Assembly: GCA_016795155.1 (NCBI GenBank)
Contig: JAEUIE010000012.1
Location: 46,255 to 110,254 of the forward strand
Direction: 5' to 3'
Origin: Planctomycetia bacterium
GTDB lineage: Bacteria; Planctomycetota; Planctomycetia; Gemmatales; HRBIN36
DNA length: 64,000 nucleotides
Shown here: positions 8,128 through 18,600 of the stretch, piece after piece
Position numbering within the stretch: the first letter of the stretch is position 1
How the letters are laid out: each line of letters opens with the position of its first letter
Position numbers and translations under genes: made by a program
Notes under the pieces: model-generated
Told to the model about the DNA's origin: nothing
The model's input: the letters and a program-made list of their open reading frames with translations, nothing else
Databases searched by the model: none

Positions 8128-10911
8128 ATGATTGCGCCACGAAAGCTGACATTTGCGTTTGTTCTTTGTCTTTTCAGTGTCATGTTGATCGGCACACTTC
8201 CAGGGCAGACACCTGCGCCAGCCCTCGCTGTGCTGCATACTCTCGAAGGCCACAAGGAACTGGTCTACACGGTTGCATTCTCCCCCGATGGGAAGCATCT
8301 CGTCAGCGGGGCGTTCGACAAGGAACTGAAATTGTGGGATCTGGCGACAGGCAAAGTAGTTAAAACCTACGCTGGCCCTAGTGGCCACACTGATCTGGTG
8401 TTGACGACAGCCATCAGTCCCGATGGCCGCATCATTGCCAGCGGAGCGAAGGACAACAGCATCAAACTCTGGGATATGCCCATCAGTGGCGAACTCAAGA
8501 ATTACCCTGGCTCGACGGCTGGGCTGATATCCCAAGCGATCACACCCGATGGCAGCAAGCTGGCCACTGGTCAGGTTGATGGCATCATTCGTGTCTGGAA
8601 CACCAGCGATGGCAAACAAGTGGGGCAACTTGCTGATGCCAAAGCGCCCGTCATGTCGCTGGCGATCTCCGCTGATGCCAAGTGGCTGGCTGCGGGCACT
8701 GAGCAGGGCAAGGTGTTTCTTTACGATCTGACAACGTTAAAACTCAGCAGCCAATGGCAGAGTCACAGCAAGGAAGTACGCAGCCTGGCATTTCATCCCA
8801 ATAACCAACTGCTCTTCACCACCGGGCTCGATGGATTGCTGAAAAGCTGGACAGTACCACCGGCAGTTGCCACTTCCACCAACGGAGTGGATAAGACGAC
8901 GGTGGCTTGTGCAACACAAGCTCAAGATGGCCGCTGGGCGGTTGGCTGTGCCGACAAAACCATTCACATCCTGAAAGCCGATGGCACACTTGAGAAAGCA
9001 CTACCTGCAGCGGAAGCAGACATCAAGTGCGTTGCCTTGCAGGGTAACGTGGTGATTGCCGGCCTGGTAAACAACAAGGTAGCCTGGTGGGATATCACCG
9101 CTGGCACTTTGACCCATCAGGTTGATTTAGGCAAATCGGCACGCAGTATCAGTCTGCGGAATGATGCTGCCGAGTTTGCAGCAGCCCTGGAAGATGGCTC
9201 GATCAAGATTGGAGAGGTAACCAAGGATAAAGCCAAGGGAGCGGACAAAGTTATTACCAAAACTATCCCTGATGCTGGGAAAGCTGTGGCCTATCACCCT
9301 TCCAATCCCAATCAGCTTGCCATCGCTGATGACAAGAAGGTCCTCAAAACCTGGCTCGTTAAGGAAGGCAAAGCCGAACAAACGATTACTCTCGATTCAC
9401 CCGCAACACATATTGTCTGGAACAAGGATGCCAGCCGAGTCCTTGCAACAGAAGGTAACCAGGCCATTCTGATCAACCCCAAAGATGGCAAGATCATCAA
9501 CAAGCTGACACACAGCGGGCCAGTAGTGCACGCCAGTTTCACGACTGATACGAGCCGGGTCATTACTGTGACACAGGATGGCCACACCCACCTCATGGAT
9601 GTGGGGAATAGTAAAGAAGTACAGGCTTTCACCGGAAAGGGTGCAGTGGCAGCGGGTGCACACAGTGATGCGAAGAAGATCATCGTCTGCGGCAAAGACG
9701 CCGTGGTAGTTGAGACGATTGCTATGAATCGAGCGATTGCTGCCAGCGCTACTCCGGTGCGGGGCATCTCGATGATGGATGGAGGTAACCGGGCTGTGGC
9801 CGCCGCTGAGGATGGCATCGCGAAAATTTTCAACCTGACCAACGGTAACATGGACAAGGAACTGAAAGGCCACCAGGGCGTCATCGAAGTGGTGGCTGCC
9901 ACACCGAACAGTCAGTTGATATTCACCAGTGGCGCGGATCAGTCACTGCGTTGTTTCCAGGCAAGTGATGGCAAGGAGCTCAAGTCCATCAAGCAGAATA
10001 GCCGGGTGTTGTCGCTGGCAGTGCAGGGTAACCTGCTCGTTGTCAGCATGGCTGATGGCACACTGCAGTTTCTTGATGTGACGTTTACACCAGGTCAGCC
10101 AGCACCGGCAACATTCTGCAAAGTGCTGCACAGCTTCAAGCAACCCAACATGATCACGAGTGTCGTCATGCCTGCTGCGGGAGTGATCGCCTACACCGCC
10201 AGTCCCGATAAATCTGTACGGTCTTGGAAAATCGCAGGCGACTTGCCTACCCGCAACCTGGCGGGGCATGGCAACCTGGTAGATGCTGTGGTTTTCAGTC
10301 CTGATGGATTATCGCTTGCTTCATGCAGCCATGATGGCACTACCCGGTTCTGGAATCTGGGTGATGGTAAACAGACAGGTGAGGTGAAACTGAGTCCACA
10401 ACCTTTGTACTGCCTGGCCTGGCGTGGCGACGGCAAGCAGCTTGCTATGGGCAGCTTTGATCGTTCGATTCGTCTGATTGATGTCGCAGGCAAAAAAGTG
10501 GAACGGGAGATCAAAGGTTTTGATGAAAAGTCGTCTCCCAACGGCCACAGCGATGCGGTCTATACGGTAGCTTATGCCGGCAACGATCAACTCTACTCGG
10601 CTGGGGCCGATGGAAAGATCAAGCTGTGGAATCTGAAGGATGGTATGCAGGTGAAAACCTTCATCGACCCGGTACTGAAGGACAAAGCCCAGTGCGATTT
10701 TATCAACAACATCCGTTTGACGAAAGAAAATCAGAGACTGGTCGCGGTAGGCAACGGCGGTTGGATTACCATCTGGAACTCTGCTGATGGCAAGATGCTT
10801 CACAGCCAGCGTATGCCGGTTGGATTGTACGGTTTGGCGATCTCGCCCGATGATAAACTCATTGCGACAGGCAATATGAATGGAACGGTATCGGTGTTGA
10901 AGATGCCGTGA
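8128..10911 (+). CDS. Secreted WD40 repeat protein
   Basis: A signal peptide (residues 1 to about 28, ending near LPGQTPA) is followed by about 900 residues of WD40 repeats. Clear blades include LEGHKELVYTVAFSPDGK...LKLWDL near 37-75, another GHTDLVLTTAISPDG, and late blades GHGNLVDAVVFSPDG...TRFWNL and NGHSDAVYTVAYAG...IKLWNL. The length fits two propellers. WD40 propellers are binding scaffolds; there is no attached enzyme domain, so an extracytoplasmic binding or structural role is inferred. GGAG sits about ten bases upstream of the ATG. Such large exported WD40 proteins are typical of planctomycetes. Confidence 0.85.
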   Translation: MIAPRKLTFAFVLCLFSVMLIGTLPGQTPAPALAVLHTLEGHKELVYTVAFSPDGKHLVSGAFDKELKLWDLATGKVVKTYAGPSGHTDLVLTTAISPDGRIIASGAKDNSIKLWDMPISGELKNYPGSTAGLISQAITPDGSKLATGQVDGIIRVWNTSDGKQVGQLADAKAPVMSLAISADAKWLAAGTEQGKVFLYDLTTLKLSSQWQSHSKEVRSLAFHPNNQLLFTTGLDGLLKSWTVPPAVATSTNGVDKTTVACATQAQDGRWAVGCADKTIHILKADGTLEKALPAAEADIKCVALQGNVVIAGLVNNKVAWWDITAGTLTHQVDLGKSARSISLRNDAAEFAAALEDGSIKIGEVTKDKAKGADKVITKTIPDAGKAVAYHPSNPNQLAIADDKKVLKTWLVKEGKAEQTITLDSPATHIVWNKDASRVLATEGNQAILINPKDGKIINKLTHSGPVVHASFTTDTSRVITVTQDGHTHLMDVGNSKEVQAFTGKGAVAAGAHSDAKKIIVCGKDAVVVETIAMNRAIAASATPVRGISMMDGGNRAVAAAEDGIAKIFNLTNGNMDKELKGHQGVIEVVAATPNSQLIFTSGADQSLRCFQASDGKELKSIKQNSRVLSLAVQGNLLVVSMADGTLQFLDVTFTPGQPAPATFCKVLHSFKQPNMITSVVMPAAGVIAYTASPDKSVRSWKIAGDLPTRNLAGHGNLVDAVVFSPDGLSLASCSHDGTTRFWNLGDGKQTGEVKLSPQPLYCLAWRGDGKQLAMGSFDRSIRLIDVAGKKVEREIKGFDEKSSPNGHSDAVYTVAYAGNDQLYSAGADGKIKLWNLKDGMQVKTFIDPVLKDKAQCDFINNIRLTKENQRLVAVGNGGWITIWNSADGKMLHSQRMPVGLYGLAISPDDKLIATGNMNGTVSVLKMP

Positions 10912-10913
10912 TT

Positions 10914-11203
10914 TCAATTCCTGGATTGCCAGCGATCCGGATTTCGTGAGGCATGGAACACAGCTAACACGCGAATATGATCGATTTTATTGCGGTAAAA
11001 CACTACATAAGGAAATCGCTTGAGCAGTCCTGCGTGTATGTCATGGAACTCTTTTGCATATCGATCTGGATTGGAGGCAATCTCTGTAAAAACATCTTCC
11101 AGTTCATTGAGGAACTCGCCACCCAGACCAGGAGACTTTTTTCATACCAGTCGTGTGCTTGCTTGATTTCTTTTTTTACAGAACGGTGAAATGTCAATTT
11201 CAC
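10914..11203 (-). pseudogene. Frameshifted RelE/ParE-type toxin
   Basis: Translation from the GTG at 11203 reads MKLTFHRSVKKEIKQAHDWY and then leaves frame. Shifting at a run of six A (plus-strand T at 11137-11142) restores a typical RelE/ParE tail: PGLGGEFLNELEDVF, RFPYVVFYRN, IRVLAVFHASRNPDRW, with a stop at 10914. One more A in the run would give an intact 96-residue toxin. It overlaps the antitoxin gene by four bases, the usual toxin-antitoxin layout. The lesion may be a true inactivating deletion, a sequencing error in a homopolymer, or a slippage site. As read, the toxin would be truncated and inactive. Confidence 0.75.
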
Positions 11204-11424
11204 AGTGGTTTCTCAACAAAGTCGCGAATTTCCTGCCAGGAACAAGAACTGGATACATCATTCTCCATTTCAGCGTCTCGTTGAATCAGTTCCGCCTGTT
11301 GTTCAGCCGACAGCATAGGTTTCCAGGTTGCATCACCCAGACTTTCCCATATTTCAAGAGCCAGGTGTATACGCTGTTCCGTAGTTAATTTGTCTAATCC
11401 AAGTTCTTTCATGTTTTGAATCAT
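11200..11424 (-). CDS. Addiction module antitoxin component (PF09720/TIGR02574-like)
   Basis: The 74-residue product MIQNMKELGLDKLTTEQRI... matches the 'putative addiction module component' family: an N-terminal LxxLxxEERIxLxxEIWESL-like helix, a central LSAEQQAELIQRDAEMEND and a C-terminal SWQEIRDFVEK that would wrap the partner toxin. The ATG at 11424 has AGAGG eight bases upstream and is preferred over the upstream in-frame start at 11484. Its stop overlaps the GTG of the frameshifted toxin. Antitoxins of this family bind and neutralise RelE/ParE toxins and often repress their own promoter. With the toxin broken, this gene may be a relic or may still titrate toxins encoded elsewhere. Confidence 0.75.
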   Translation of the reverse strand: MIQNMKELGLDKLTTEQRIHLALEIWESLGDATWKPMLSAEQQAELIQRDAEMENDVSSSCSWQEIRDFVEKPL

Positions 11425-11519
11425 GAACCCAACCTCTTTGCATAAATCTAATGCATCATAGCAACAGCTTGCAGTGTGGGTCAAGAAGATCAGCGTCGAG
11501 ATTTACTGAGTCTAGACGC

Positions 11520-12845
11520 CTACAGAATAAACTTGCTCACATCTTCCTTCTTGAATAGATGCCCCAGCTGTTTCACAACATAGGCCTTGTCAATCGAGAA
11601 TTTCTTCGGCTTCCAGTCGGGACCAGCAAAGCTGATGTCTTCAACCAGCCTTTCGATGATGGTATGCAGTCGGCGGGCTCCGATGTTCTGGGTTGCACGA
11701 TTGGCTTCATAGGCGAGTTCCGCCATCTCAGACAATGCATCGTCAGTAAAGCTGAGCTTAATGCCTTCAGTCGCCAGCAGTTCACTGTACTGTTTGGTCA
11801 GGGCATGCTGCGGTTCGGTAAGGATGCGGAGGAAGTCTGCCTTGTCCAGATCTTCCAGTTCTACTCGAATCGGGAACCGGCCCTGTAGTTCAGGCATCAG
11901 GTCGGACGGTTTGGATACATGAAATGCACCTGCCGCAATGAAGAGAATATGATCGGTGCTCACCGGGCCATAACGCGTACTGACCGTGGTACCTTCTACA
12001 ATAGGCAGCAGATCACGCTGTACTCCCTGGCGGGATACATCGGGCCCACTGGAAGACTGCGGCCCGCACACCTTGTCAATCTCATCGATAAAGAGAATCC
12101 CCTGGTTCTCTGCCAGCTTGATAGCCTTTTCAATCACCACCTGCTTGTCGATCAAGGCTTCCGATTCCTGTTCCAACAGCGCCTTGCGGGCTTCCTTCAC
12201 TGGCAGCTTGCGCGTGGTGGAATTCTTAGGCATCATCTTTTCGATGACGGTCTGCAAATCCGATTCCATCTGCCCCAGCCCGAGCATGGTGACTTGCGGC
12301 TGTTTCTGTTCGACTTGTATTTCGACTTCACTTTCTTCGAGATCACCAGCCAGCAAGCGGGTATTGATTTTTTCACGGGTGCGGGCGTTGCGTTCAGCTT
12401 GTTCCGGCGTAATGTCAGAATCCCAGCCTGTTGATGGTACAAGCAGATCGAGCAACTTTTCATTGACTCGAGCAAGAGCCTGGAATTCTACCAGCTTGCG
12501 TTGCTCGGTGCGAACCATACCGATAGCTACCTCGGTGAGATCACGCACCATGCTGTCGACATCGCGGCCATGGTAGCCCACTTCGGTGTATTTGCTCGCT
12601 TCCACTTTGATGAAGGGAGCACCTGTGAGTTGAGCCAGGCGGCGGGCGATTTCGGTTTTACCCACGCCGGTCGGCCCGATCATCAGGATGTTTTTGGGAG
12701 TGACATCGTTCTGCAATTCTTCGGGCAGTTGCTGCCGGCGCCAGCGATTACGTAGAGCGATGGCAACTGCCTTCTTGGCAGCTGCCTGGCCAACAATGTG
12801 TTTATCAAGAGCAGCGACGATTTCTTTGGGTGTCAGAGGCTTCAT
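11520..12845 (-). CDS. hslU: ATP-dependent protease ATPase subunit HslU
   Basis: HslU is the AAA+ unfoldase that feeds substrates into the HslV proteolytic chamber in the cytoplasm. The 441-residue sequence begins with the family's LTPKEIVAALDKHIVGQ block, has Walker A GPTGVGKT at 57-64, the substrate-pore motif around GYHGRD near 91-96, Walker B ILFIDEIDK and the C-terminal SKFIL tail that docks into HslV. Length is normal (about 440 residues). The middle (130-230) holds the I-domain, rich in Gln and Glu. It lies downstream of hslV with a 96-base gap on the same strand, in the standard order. Confidence 0.97.
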   Translation of the reverse strand: MKPLTPKEIVAALDKHIVGQAAAKKAVAIALRNRWRRQQLPEELQNDVTPKNILMIGPTGVGKTEIARRLAQLTGAPFIKVEASKYTEVGYHGRDVDSMVRDLTEVAIGMVRTEQRKLVEFQALARVNEKLLDLLVPSTGWDSDITPEQAERNARTREKINTRLLAGDLEESEVEIQVEQKQPQVTMLGLGQMESDLQTVIEKMMPKNSTTRKLPVKEARKALLEQESEALIDKQVVIEKAIKLAENQGILFIDEIDKVCGPQSSSGPDVSRQGVQRDLLPIVEGTTVSTRYGPVSTDHILFIAAGAFHVSKPSDLMPELQGRFPIRVELEDLDKADFLRILTEPQHALTKQYSELLATEGIKLSFTDDALSEMAELAYEANRATQNIGARRLHTIIERLVEDISFAGPDWKPKKFSIDKAYVVKQLGHLFKKEDVSKFIL

Positions 12846-12941
12846 GGGTTCTCGGAGGAATAGCTATCAGCTTCAGAATATGTTGTATGAATCTACTCGA
12901 TTTTCACAAAAGCTATATGCCGACTGGCTGAAAGCTAACTG

Positions 12942-13475
12942 CTAAACCACTTCTTCCACCACAATATTCCGATTCGTGTAAATGCACATTTCGCCGGCGA
13001 TTTCGAGCGACGCTTTGACGATATCCTTAGCGCTCAGCTTGGAATGACTGACAAGGGCACGGGCTGCAGCCAAGGCAAAGGAACCACCCGATCCTATTCC
13101 CAGGATGCCATCAGTAGGCTGAATGACATCGCCGGTGCCCGAAACCAGCAGCAGGTTCTCTTTATCAGCAGCAATCATCATGGCTTCGAGCCGTCGCATG
13201 GAGCGGTCGGTGCGCCAGTCTTTGGCGAGTTCCACCGCAGCGCGGGGAACGTTGCCTGCAAAATCTTTGAGTTTGGCTTCAAATCGTTCCATCAGGGCAA
13301 AGGCATCAGCAGCGCCGCCGGCAAAGCCTACTACCACGCGGCCACCATCGAGCTTACGGATTTTCTGGGCATCCTGCTTCATCACGGTGTTGCCGAGTGT
13401 CACCTGGCCATCGCCGCCAATGGCAGTCTTTCCATGATGTCGAACTGCAAGGATAGTTGTGGCGTGAATCTGCAT
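12942..13475 (-). CDS. hslV: ATP-dependent protease proteolytic subunit HslV
   Basis: HslV is the threonine peptidase of the HslVU complex. From the ATG at 13475 the protein begins [20 protein letters not shown] and continues with [20 protein letters not shown]. By homology the catalytic Thr is Thr6 of TTILAV, so a five-residue propeptide must be removed, unlike the E. coli enzyme, which loses only Met. The reading frame stays open upstream to 13589, but that extension is not HslV-like and runs through a dispersed repeat, so it is rejected. [14 protein letters not shown] and the C-terminal IYTNRNI are further family blocks. It precedes hslU. Confidence 0.96.
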   Translation of the reverse strand: MQIHATTILAVRHHGKTAIGGDGQVTLGNTVMKQDAQKIRKLDGGRVVVGFAGGAADAFALMERFEAKLKDFAGNVPRAAVELAKDWRTDRSMRRLEAMMIAADKENLLLVSGTGDVIQPTDGILGIGSGGSFALAAARALVSHSKLSAKDIVKASLEIAGEMCIYTNRNIVVEEVV

Positions 13476-13524
13476 GCGATATCCCCAGCTATGCTCAACG
13501 ATGTTTCCGAAGAAGCACTTTGAA

Positions 13525-13582
13525 GTAACTATGCGGTGACTTGGCACGGTTAGCGTGAGTACACGCAAACCGTGGCACCCGA
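13525..13582. repeat. 58-bp dispersed palindromic element, copy 1
   Basis: This stretch lies 50 bases upstream of the hslV start. It is found again in inverted orientation at 35622-35679 with only about four to six differences. The core at 13542-13577 is an imperfect palindrome: CACGGTTAGCGTG, a four-base spacer, then CACGCAAACCGTG. Such small palindromic elements resemble REP-type or miniature insertion sequences. The position may place it within the hslV promoter or leader. Confidence 0.7.
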
Positions 13583-13697
13583 CCCGCATGACTTCATAAG
13601 CGGAAATGACAACCCAAGTTCTTATGCTTCATTGTCAATACTTCATGTTATACAGTGTTTGCAGAACGAAACATTCCTGATGTGAAATACCAACGAC

Positions 13698-14450
13698 TCA
13701 AACATCTTTCCGCATGAAATAGATCATGCCGGTAAATGCAGCAATACAGCCTGTTAATGCTACGTAACCGGAGAACTTTAAGTAAGGTACCATAGGTAGC
13801 GTGGTGTCAGTGCGAATTAGCATGGGAAACACATCGAGAAAGCGTACCAGGGTAAAGTTGCCCATAGGTACTTTCCACAATAATGCCATCAATCCGTAGA
13901 GGACTGCCAGCACAATCCCCAGGCTGAGCATGGTATTGTTCACCGTGGCACTGACAGCCATGGTGATGGAAACCATCAGCCAGAGCACCGAGCCGACCAG
14001 GATAATTGCGACGAGGCAGTGATCAAAATCAAGATCGCTCTTGAGAACGAATACAGATGCGACCATAAAGATAAGGCCGACGAAGAGGAACCCACCGAGC
14101 ACTGCAACGGAACGAGCGGCCCATTTGCCGACGAAGAAGTGCCAGCGGCCTACGCCACGGCACAAGGTGCTGTCAATCAGATTGCCTCGTTCCCCAGCAA
14201 TGGCGTTGGCGGTGAACAGGGCACTGAGTGCAGCCCCGAAGATGATGGTGTAATGCAGAAAATCGCCTACATGCACCGAGGCATATTGGGTAAAGCCTGT
14301 CTCGCGATGAACGGAAGCACGATTGAGCAGAACGCCCACACTGACGATGAGCGCCAACAGTAATCCCAGGCGATAAAGCCAGCCTTTGACCGTCTGCTTC
14401 AAATCCATTTCCAGAATGGACCAGAGTGGCAACCAGCGGCTAGGCGGCAT
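13698..14450 (-). CDS. ABC-2 type transporter permease
   Basis: The protein has about six membrane helices (LGLLLALIVSVGVLL, TIIFGAALSALFTANAI, VLGGFLFVGLIFMVASVFVL, LVAIILVGSVLWLMVSITMAV, LGIVLAVLYGLMALLW, and a C-terminal pair) and the GERGNLIDSTLCRGVGRWHFFVGKW loop between the second and third that is typical of ABC-2 permeases of the NosY/BcrB kind. The ATG at 14450 overlaps the end of the ATPase gene by 11 bases, showing translational coupling; the frame extends further upstream without support. It forms an exporter with the ATPase encoded just upstream. Substrate unknown. Confidence 0.8.
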   Translation of the reverse strand: MPPSRWLPLWSILEMDLKQTVKGWLYRLGLLLALIVSVGVLLNRASVHRETGFTQYASVHVGDFLHYTIIFGAALSALFTANAIAGERGNLIDSTLCRGVGRWHFFVGKWAARSVAVLGGFLFVGLIFMVASVFVLKSDLDFDHCLVAIILVGSVLWLMVSITMAVSATVNNTMLSLGIVLAVLYGLMALLWKVPMGNFTLVRFLDVFPMLIRTDTTLPMVPYLKFSGYVALTGCIAAFTGMIYFMRKDV

Positions 14451-15435
14451 GACGGTAGACGCGGACGAGGGCATTCGATTCCTCCTTCTCGACCAGATCG
14501 AGGAAGGCTGCTTCTGTTCCCTGGCCCAGCCCCCGCACATCCACCACGTTCACTTTCAGATCCGACAGGGATTGGAACACCTGAGCCAGCACCAGTGTAT
14601 TAGGTTGATCTTCAGGCAAGTGCACCGTCAGGCGGCGCTGTTGCGATTCAATCGATTCACAGATTTTCTGATCGCGCAATGCCTGTGCAGTTCGCGAAGT
14701 AGTCTTGGCATCGCAATCAAGTTCGAGTTCGAACGCAAAGCAACCTCCGCCATTGCCCTTCATGTCAGCAAGGTCGCCATAAAAGAGTAGCTGTCCGCGA
14801 CTGAGTACGGCAGCATGGCTGCAAACCTCATCGATATCAGAGAGATTGTGACTGGATACGATAAGTGTTTTCTCACTGGATAGCTGCTTGATAAGTTCCA
14901 GCATGCTCCGCCGTGCTTCAGGATCGAGACCATGCGTTGGTTCGTCCCAGATCAGCAGTTCGGGCTCGTTGATCAGACTTGCCGCCACGCTGAGCCGAGC
15001 GGTCATCCCGCTGGAAAAGCCGGTGATGACCATACCGGCAACGTCCTGCAGGCCCACAGCCCGCAGCATCTGCGCACAGCGAGGCTTGCGGACCGGGGCG
15101 CGTAAACCAAAGAGTTTGCCACAGTAATCGAGATATTCCAGAGGGGTGAGCCCTGGTGGAAATTCGGAATGCGTTGGGATGTAGCCGATCCGCCGTCGCA
15201 CGCTGGATGCATTAGGCCCCATGCGACTACCAAAGACCTTGATGACGCCGGAAGAAGGACGTTGCAAGCCGAGAACGATGCGGAGAAACGTGGTTTTTCC
15301 CGCGCCGTTGGGGCCCAGCAAGCCGAGCACACAGCCTCGCGGCACGGTCATTGTCACATTGTTGAGGGCGATCTGCCTGCGCTGATAGACTTTCGTCAGC
15401 GCCTGGGCTTCAACCACCGGCTCGACATACTCCAC
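14440..15435 (-). CDS. ABC transporter ATP-binding protein
   Basis: This is the ATPase of the ABC-2 exporter. It shows Walker A GPNGAGKTT near 41-49, a signature FSSGM in place of LSGGQ, Walker B LLIWDEPTHGLDPEARR and the switch His of IVSSHN. The C-terminal 100 residues after LFYGDLADMKG form the usual accessory region. Members act in drug export, lipid transport or gliding; nothing here decides which. It starts at 15435 and is translationally coupled to the permease downstream. The divergent start region of 220 bases toward the M23 peptidase holds both promoters. Confidence 0.88.
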   Translation of the reverse strand: MEYVEPVVEAQALTKVYQRRQIALNNVTMTVPRGCVLGLLGPNGAGKTTFLRIVLGLQRPSSGVIKVFGSRMGPNASSVRRRIGYIPTHSEFPPGLTPLEYLDYCGKLFGLRAPVRKPRCAQMLRAVGLQDVAGMVITGFSSGMTARLSVAASLINEPELLIWDEPTHGLDPEARRSMLELIKQLSSEKTLIVSSHNLSDIDEVCSHAAVLSRGQLLFYGDLADMKGNGGGCFAFELELDCDAKTTSRTAQALRDQKICESIESQQRRLTVHLPEDQPNTLVLAQVFQSLSDLKVNVVDVRGLGQGTEAAFLDLVEKEESNALVRVYRHAA

Positions 15436-15655
15436 GGACGGTCCCCCACCGGGATAGATGGTGTCCTACCATCATGCGAGGCGGGAGATACCCGCAAGTA
15501 TGAAAAGGGTCAAGGGGAGTTTTCAAACTCTTCTAATTAACCATCTATTTCATGCAATTGCGTGAAAAGGTCCAATTGACAGCATTCTGTCAATTTTTCG
15601 TTTGCATCTGTAATTAGCTTGTGGTCTATTTTCGGTTATCGCAGAGGAGCCAGTT

Positions 15656-18600
15656 GTGAAACAAGATATTCCTGCAACTAAGGGCACCAGGTCTATTTGG
15701 TATCGAGCCAGGACAAACGACAAATCTGTTAAAAGAAACTTCGTGCGGTTAAGACTCGAACTGGAAGTTCTTGAGGATCGCTGTACCCCCGATGTGTCGC
15801 TGCTCAACTCAGGCTTCGATACAGGCTTTGGCACATTTCCTGGCCAGACTTCATCGCAGGCCGGGATCTACGACTTACTGTTGCGTGGTGGTAAACCCCA
15901 ACCCGATGCGATAGTCAACCTGCAAATCACCTCTGCCTTCATCTGCGATGCATTTGGCATTGCACAGACTGCGCCGGTGATGGGCCAGATGCTCTTTCTT
16001 CGGTCACACTGGCAGGTGACTGGCAGTGCCTTTGAACAATATATCGTGCGCTACACCGTGGATGGTGTTGCCCTGGATTCCAGCTTGATTACCAACAATG
16101 GAGATGGTGGCTATTCGTGGTATCGTGGAGGCTGGTATGCCTCTCCGGGCACCCATTCGGTGGTTGTCACAATTGATGGGTTGAACCAGGTGGCGGAATC
16201 GAATGAGTTTGACAACCAGATGAGTTTTAACTTTACCACGGTATTCCCCACCGATCTTCCCTCGCTGTCCACGCTGTATACCAGCGATGACTTGAATCAG
16301 GAATGGTTCATCAACAACTATGCGGATGTGAATCCATTCTCGGGAGTAGCGGCTGACTACCTGGGAGGAATTTTTCAATACGATGGTCACGATGCTCATG
16401 ATTCAGGACCGCAGGCACAGTTCTTCCACAAACAGGATCTGGGCATACCGCTGATTGCCACCAACGATGGTACAGTAACCCAGGTGGCTGATGGTCAGTT
16501 TGATCGTGAAAATTCTTCCAACAATAACTCCGGCAATTACATCCTCGTGAATCATGGCAACAACTGGGAGACGCTCTACTACCATGCTGCTGCCAATACG
16601 ATTACGGTCAAAGTGGGAGATCAGGTAAAACGCGGGCAACTGCTGGGGTTCATGGGCAGTTCCGGTAACAGCACCGGTACGCATATACACTTCAATCATC
16701 GCTACCGCGGCGCTGTCGTGGAGACTGGTTATGCTCCTTCCTCGTACTGGCAAACGCCTCCACCATACAGTGGCAGTGTACCCACCACACTCTTCGATGC
16801 TGGAATTACCAATTTTACTCCTTCTTACAACGAGTTAACAGAACGACTTTCACCTATCTCCAGTTTTTCCACGACGGAATCTGGAACGCTCTTTGCCTGG
16901 ACCTCGTTGTGGAACTTCAAGACCACTGATCAGTTGACTTGGCGCTGGACGCGACCGAACGGCACATTCTTCGATTCAAATTTCACACCCACTCAGAATT
17001 ACCTGCGCATGTCGTGGTGGTACTGGAGTTTGCCACTAAGCAACTTCCAGTCAAGTCCCGGCACCTGGCAGGTGGTGATGCGACTTAACGGCACCCCCAT
17101 CAAGAGCACCAGTTTCAACATCGGTGGAGGCAGTGTACCATCCATCAAGATGCTCAGGGGCACCACTCCCTTAATCGATGAACGGTCAACACCTATTGAG
17201 TTCGGATCAGTTTCACTCGGTGGATCACCAGTTCAGCAAACGTTTAGCATTCAGAACCATGGTAACGGCGTACTGAATCTTTCCAACTTGTCTCTGCCTG
17301 CTGGCTTTTCAGTAGTTGGAAGCTTGCCATCCTCGGTGGCTGCGAACGGTTCAGCATCGCTGGTCCTTCGACTGGATACCACGCGTGCCGGCAGCAAATT
17401 TGGCACAGTGAAATTCGACACGAATGATCCTGATACTCCCGTCTACGATTTCAATATCAGCGGTACTGTAACCGGTGCAGCGCCAGTTGGAGCGCCGGTA
17501 GTGACTTTGCCTGGTTCAGCAGTTGCCTATAACTTGCAATCCCTGCCACGGTTCCTGTTCCCGTTGGGCACCATCACTGACAGTAATTCCGCCAACTTCA
17601 ACGGCGGTTCACTGACCGTTACCCCAGGTATGGGGGCTCACGTTGATGATCGATTGACGATCAACTCGCAGGGAACTGGTGCAGGTCAGATTTCCGTAAC
17701 TGGCAGCACGGTCTCTTATGAAGGCACCCCAATTGGAACTTTCAGTGGCGGAAGCGGGAGCGTTCCTCTGGTAATCAATTTCAACAGCAGTGCCACGCCA
17801 GTTGCGGCTCAGGCTCTGCTGCGACAGATCACCTATGCCAGCCTGCTGGCCATAGAGCCAGTTCAAAAGCGGCGATACTACTCAGTCAGGCTGGTAGACG
17901 ATACTTTGTTGACCAGTACCGACCCCTGGAAGATGGTGGCACATTCGGGAGTAAAGCGGGCTCCTACTGTTTCGACGCTGAATAACCAGAGCATTACACG
18001 TGGCACAACGATGTCGCAGGTAGGCAGCTTTGCCGATCTATTTGGATTCTCCTGGTCAGCCACGGTCGATTATGGTGATGGCTCAGGCGTGCAACCTCTG
18101 AGCCTGAACCCGGACAAGACCTTCCAGTTGGGCCGCCAATACGTATCAGTACCAGGCAATTACACCGTTACAGTTTCTGTCTGGAATGATCAGGGTGGAA
18201 TCGAAATCAAAACATTCCAAACTGCGGTGCTGGCGCCAATTCAAGTCAACTCTGTTCAGGTTAATGATGGCAGCATGCAACGATCGCAAGTCACGCAATT
18301 GCTGCTAACCTTCAGCCGGGCAGTGGACACCGTTGATGCCGGAGCCTTTTCGCTGTCCATTGTCAATTCAGTGGGCATCATACCGTCATTGAATGTAGCT
18401 TGGAGCGTCGGCAACACTGTAGCCACCATAACCTTCAGCGGAACGGGAGTAATTGCCGGTTCGATTGCAGATGGCCGTTATCGCCTCGAGCTTGACGCCA
18501 CTAAACTACACGACAACACCGGTGGCATCCTGGATGGAAATGGCGATGGACTATCAGGTGGAGGCTATTCAGGCAGCGAGTTTCATCGGCTTTTTGGAGA

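Noticed and set aside
11137..11142. Programmed -1 frameshifting in the toxin gene as a firm claim
   Set aside because: The codon phase does not match a classic A_AAA_AAG heptamer and a one-base loss or read error explains the data more simply; kept only as an option to test.
12942..13589. HslV with a 38-residue N-terminal extension
   Set aside because: The catalytic Thr must be near the N-terminus and the extension is encoded partly by a dispersed repeat.
15436..15655. Possible RNA gene in the gap before the M23 protein
   Set aside because: No tRNA-like cloverleaf or other conserved RNA pattern was found; only divergent promoter space is apparent.
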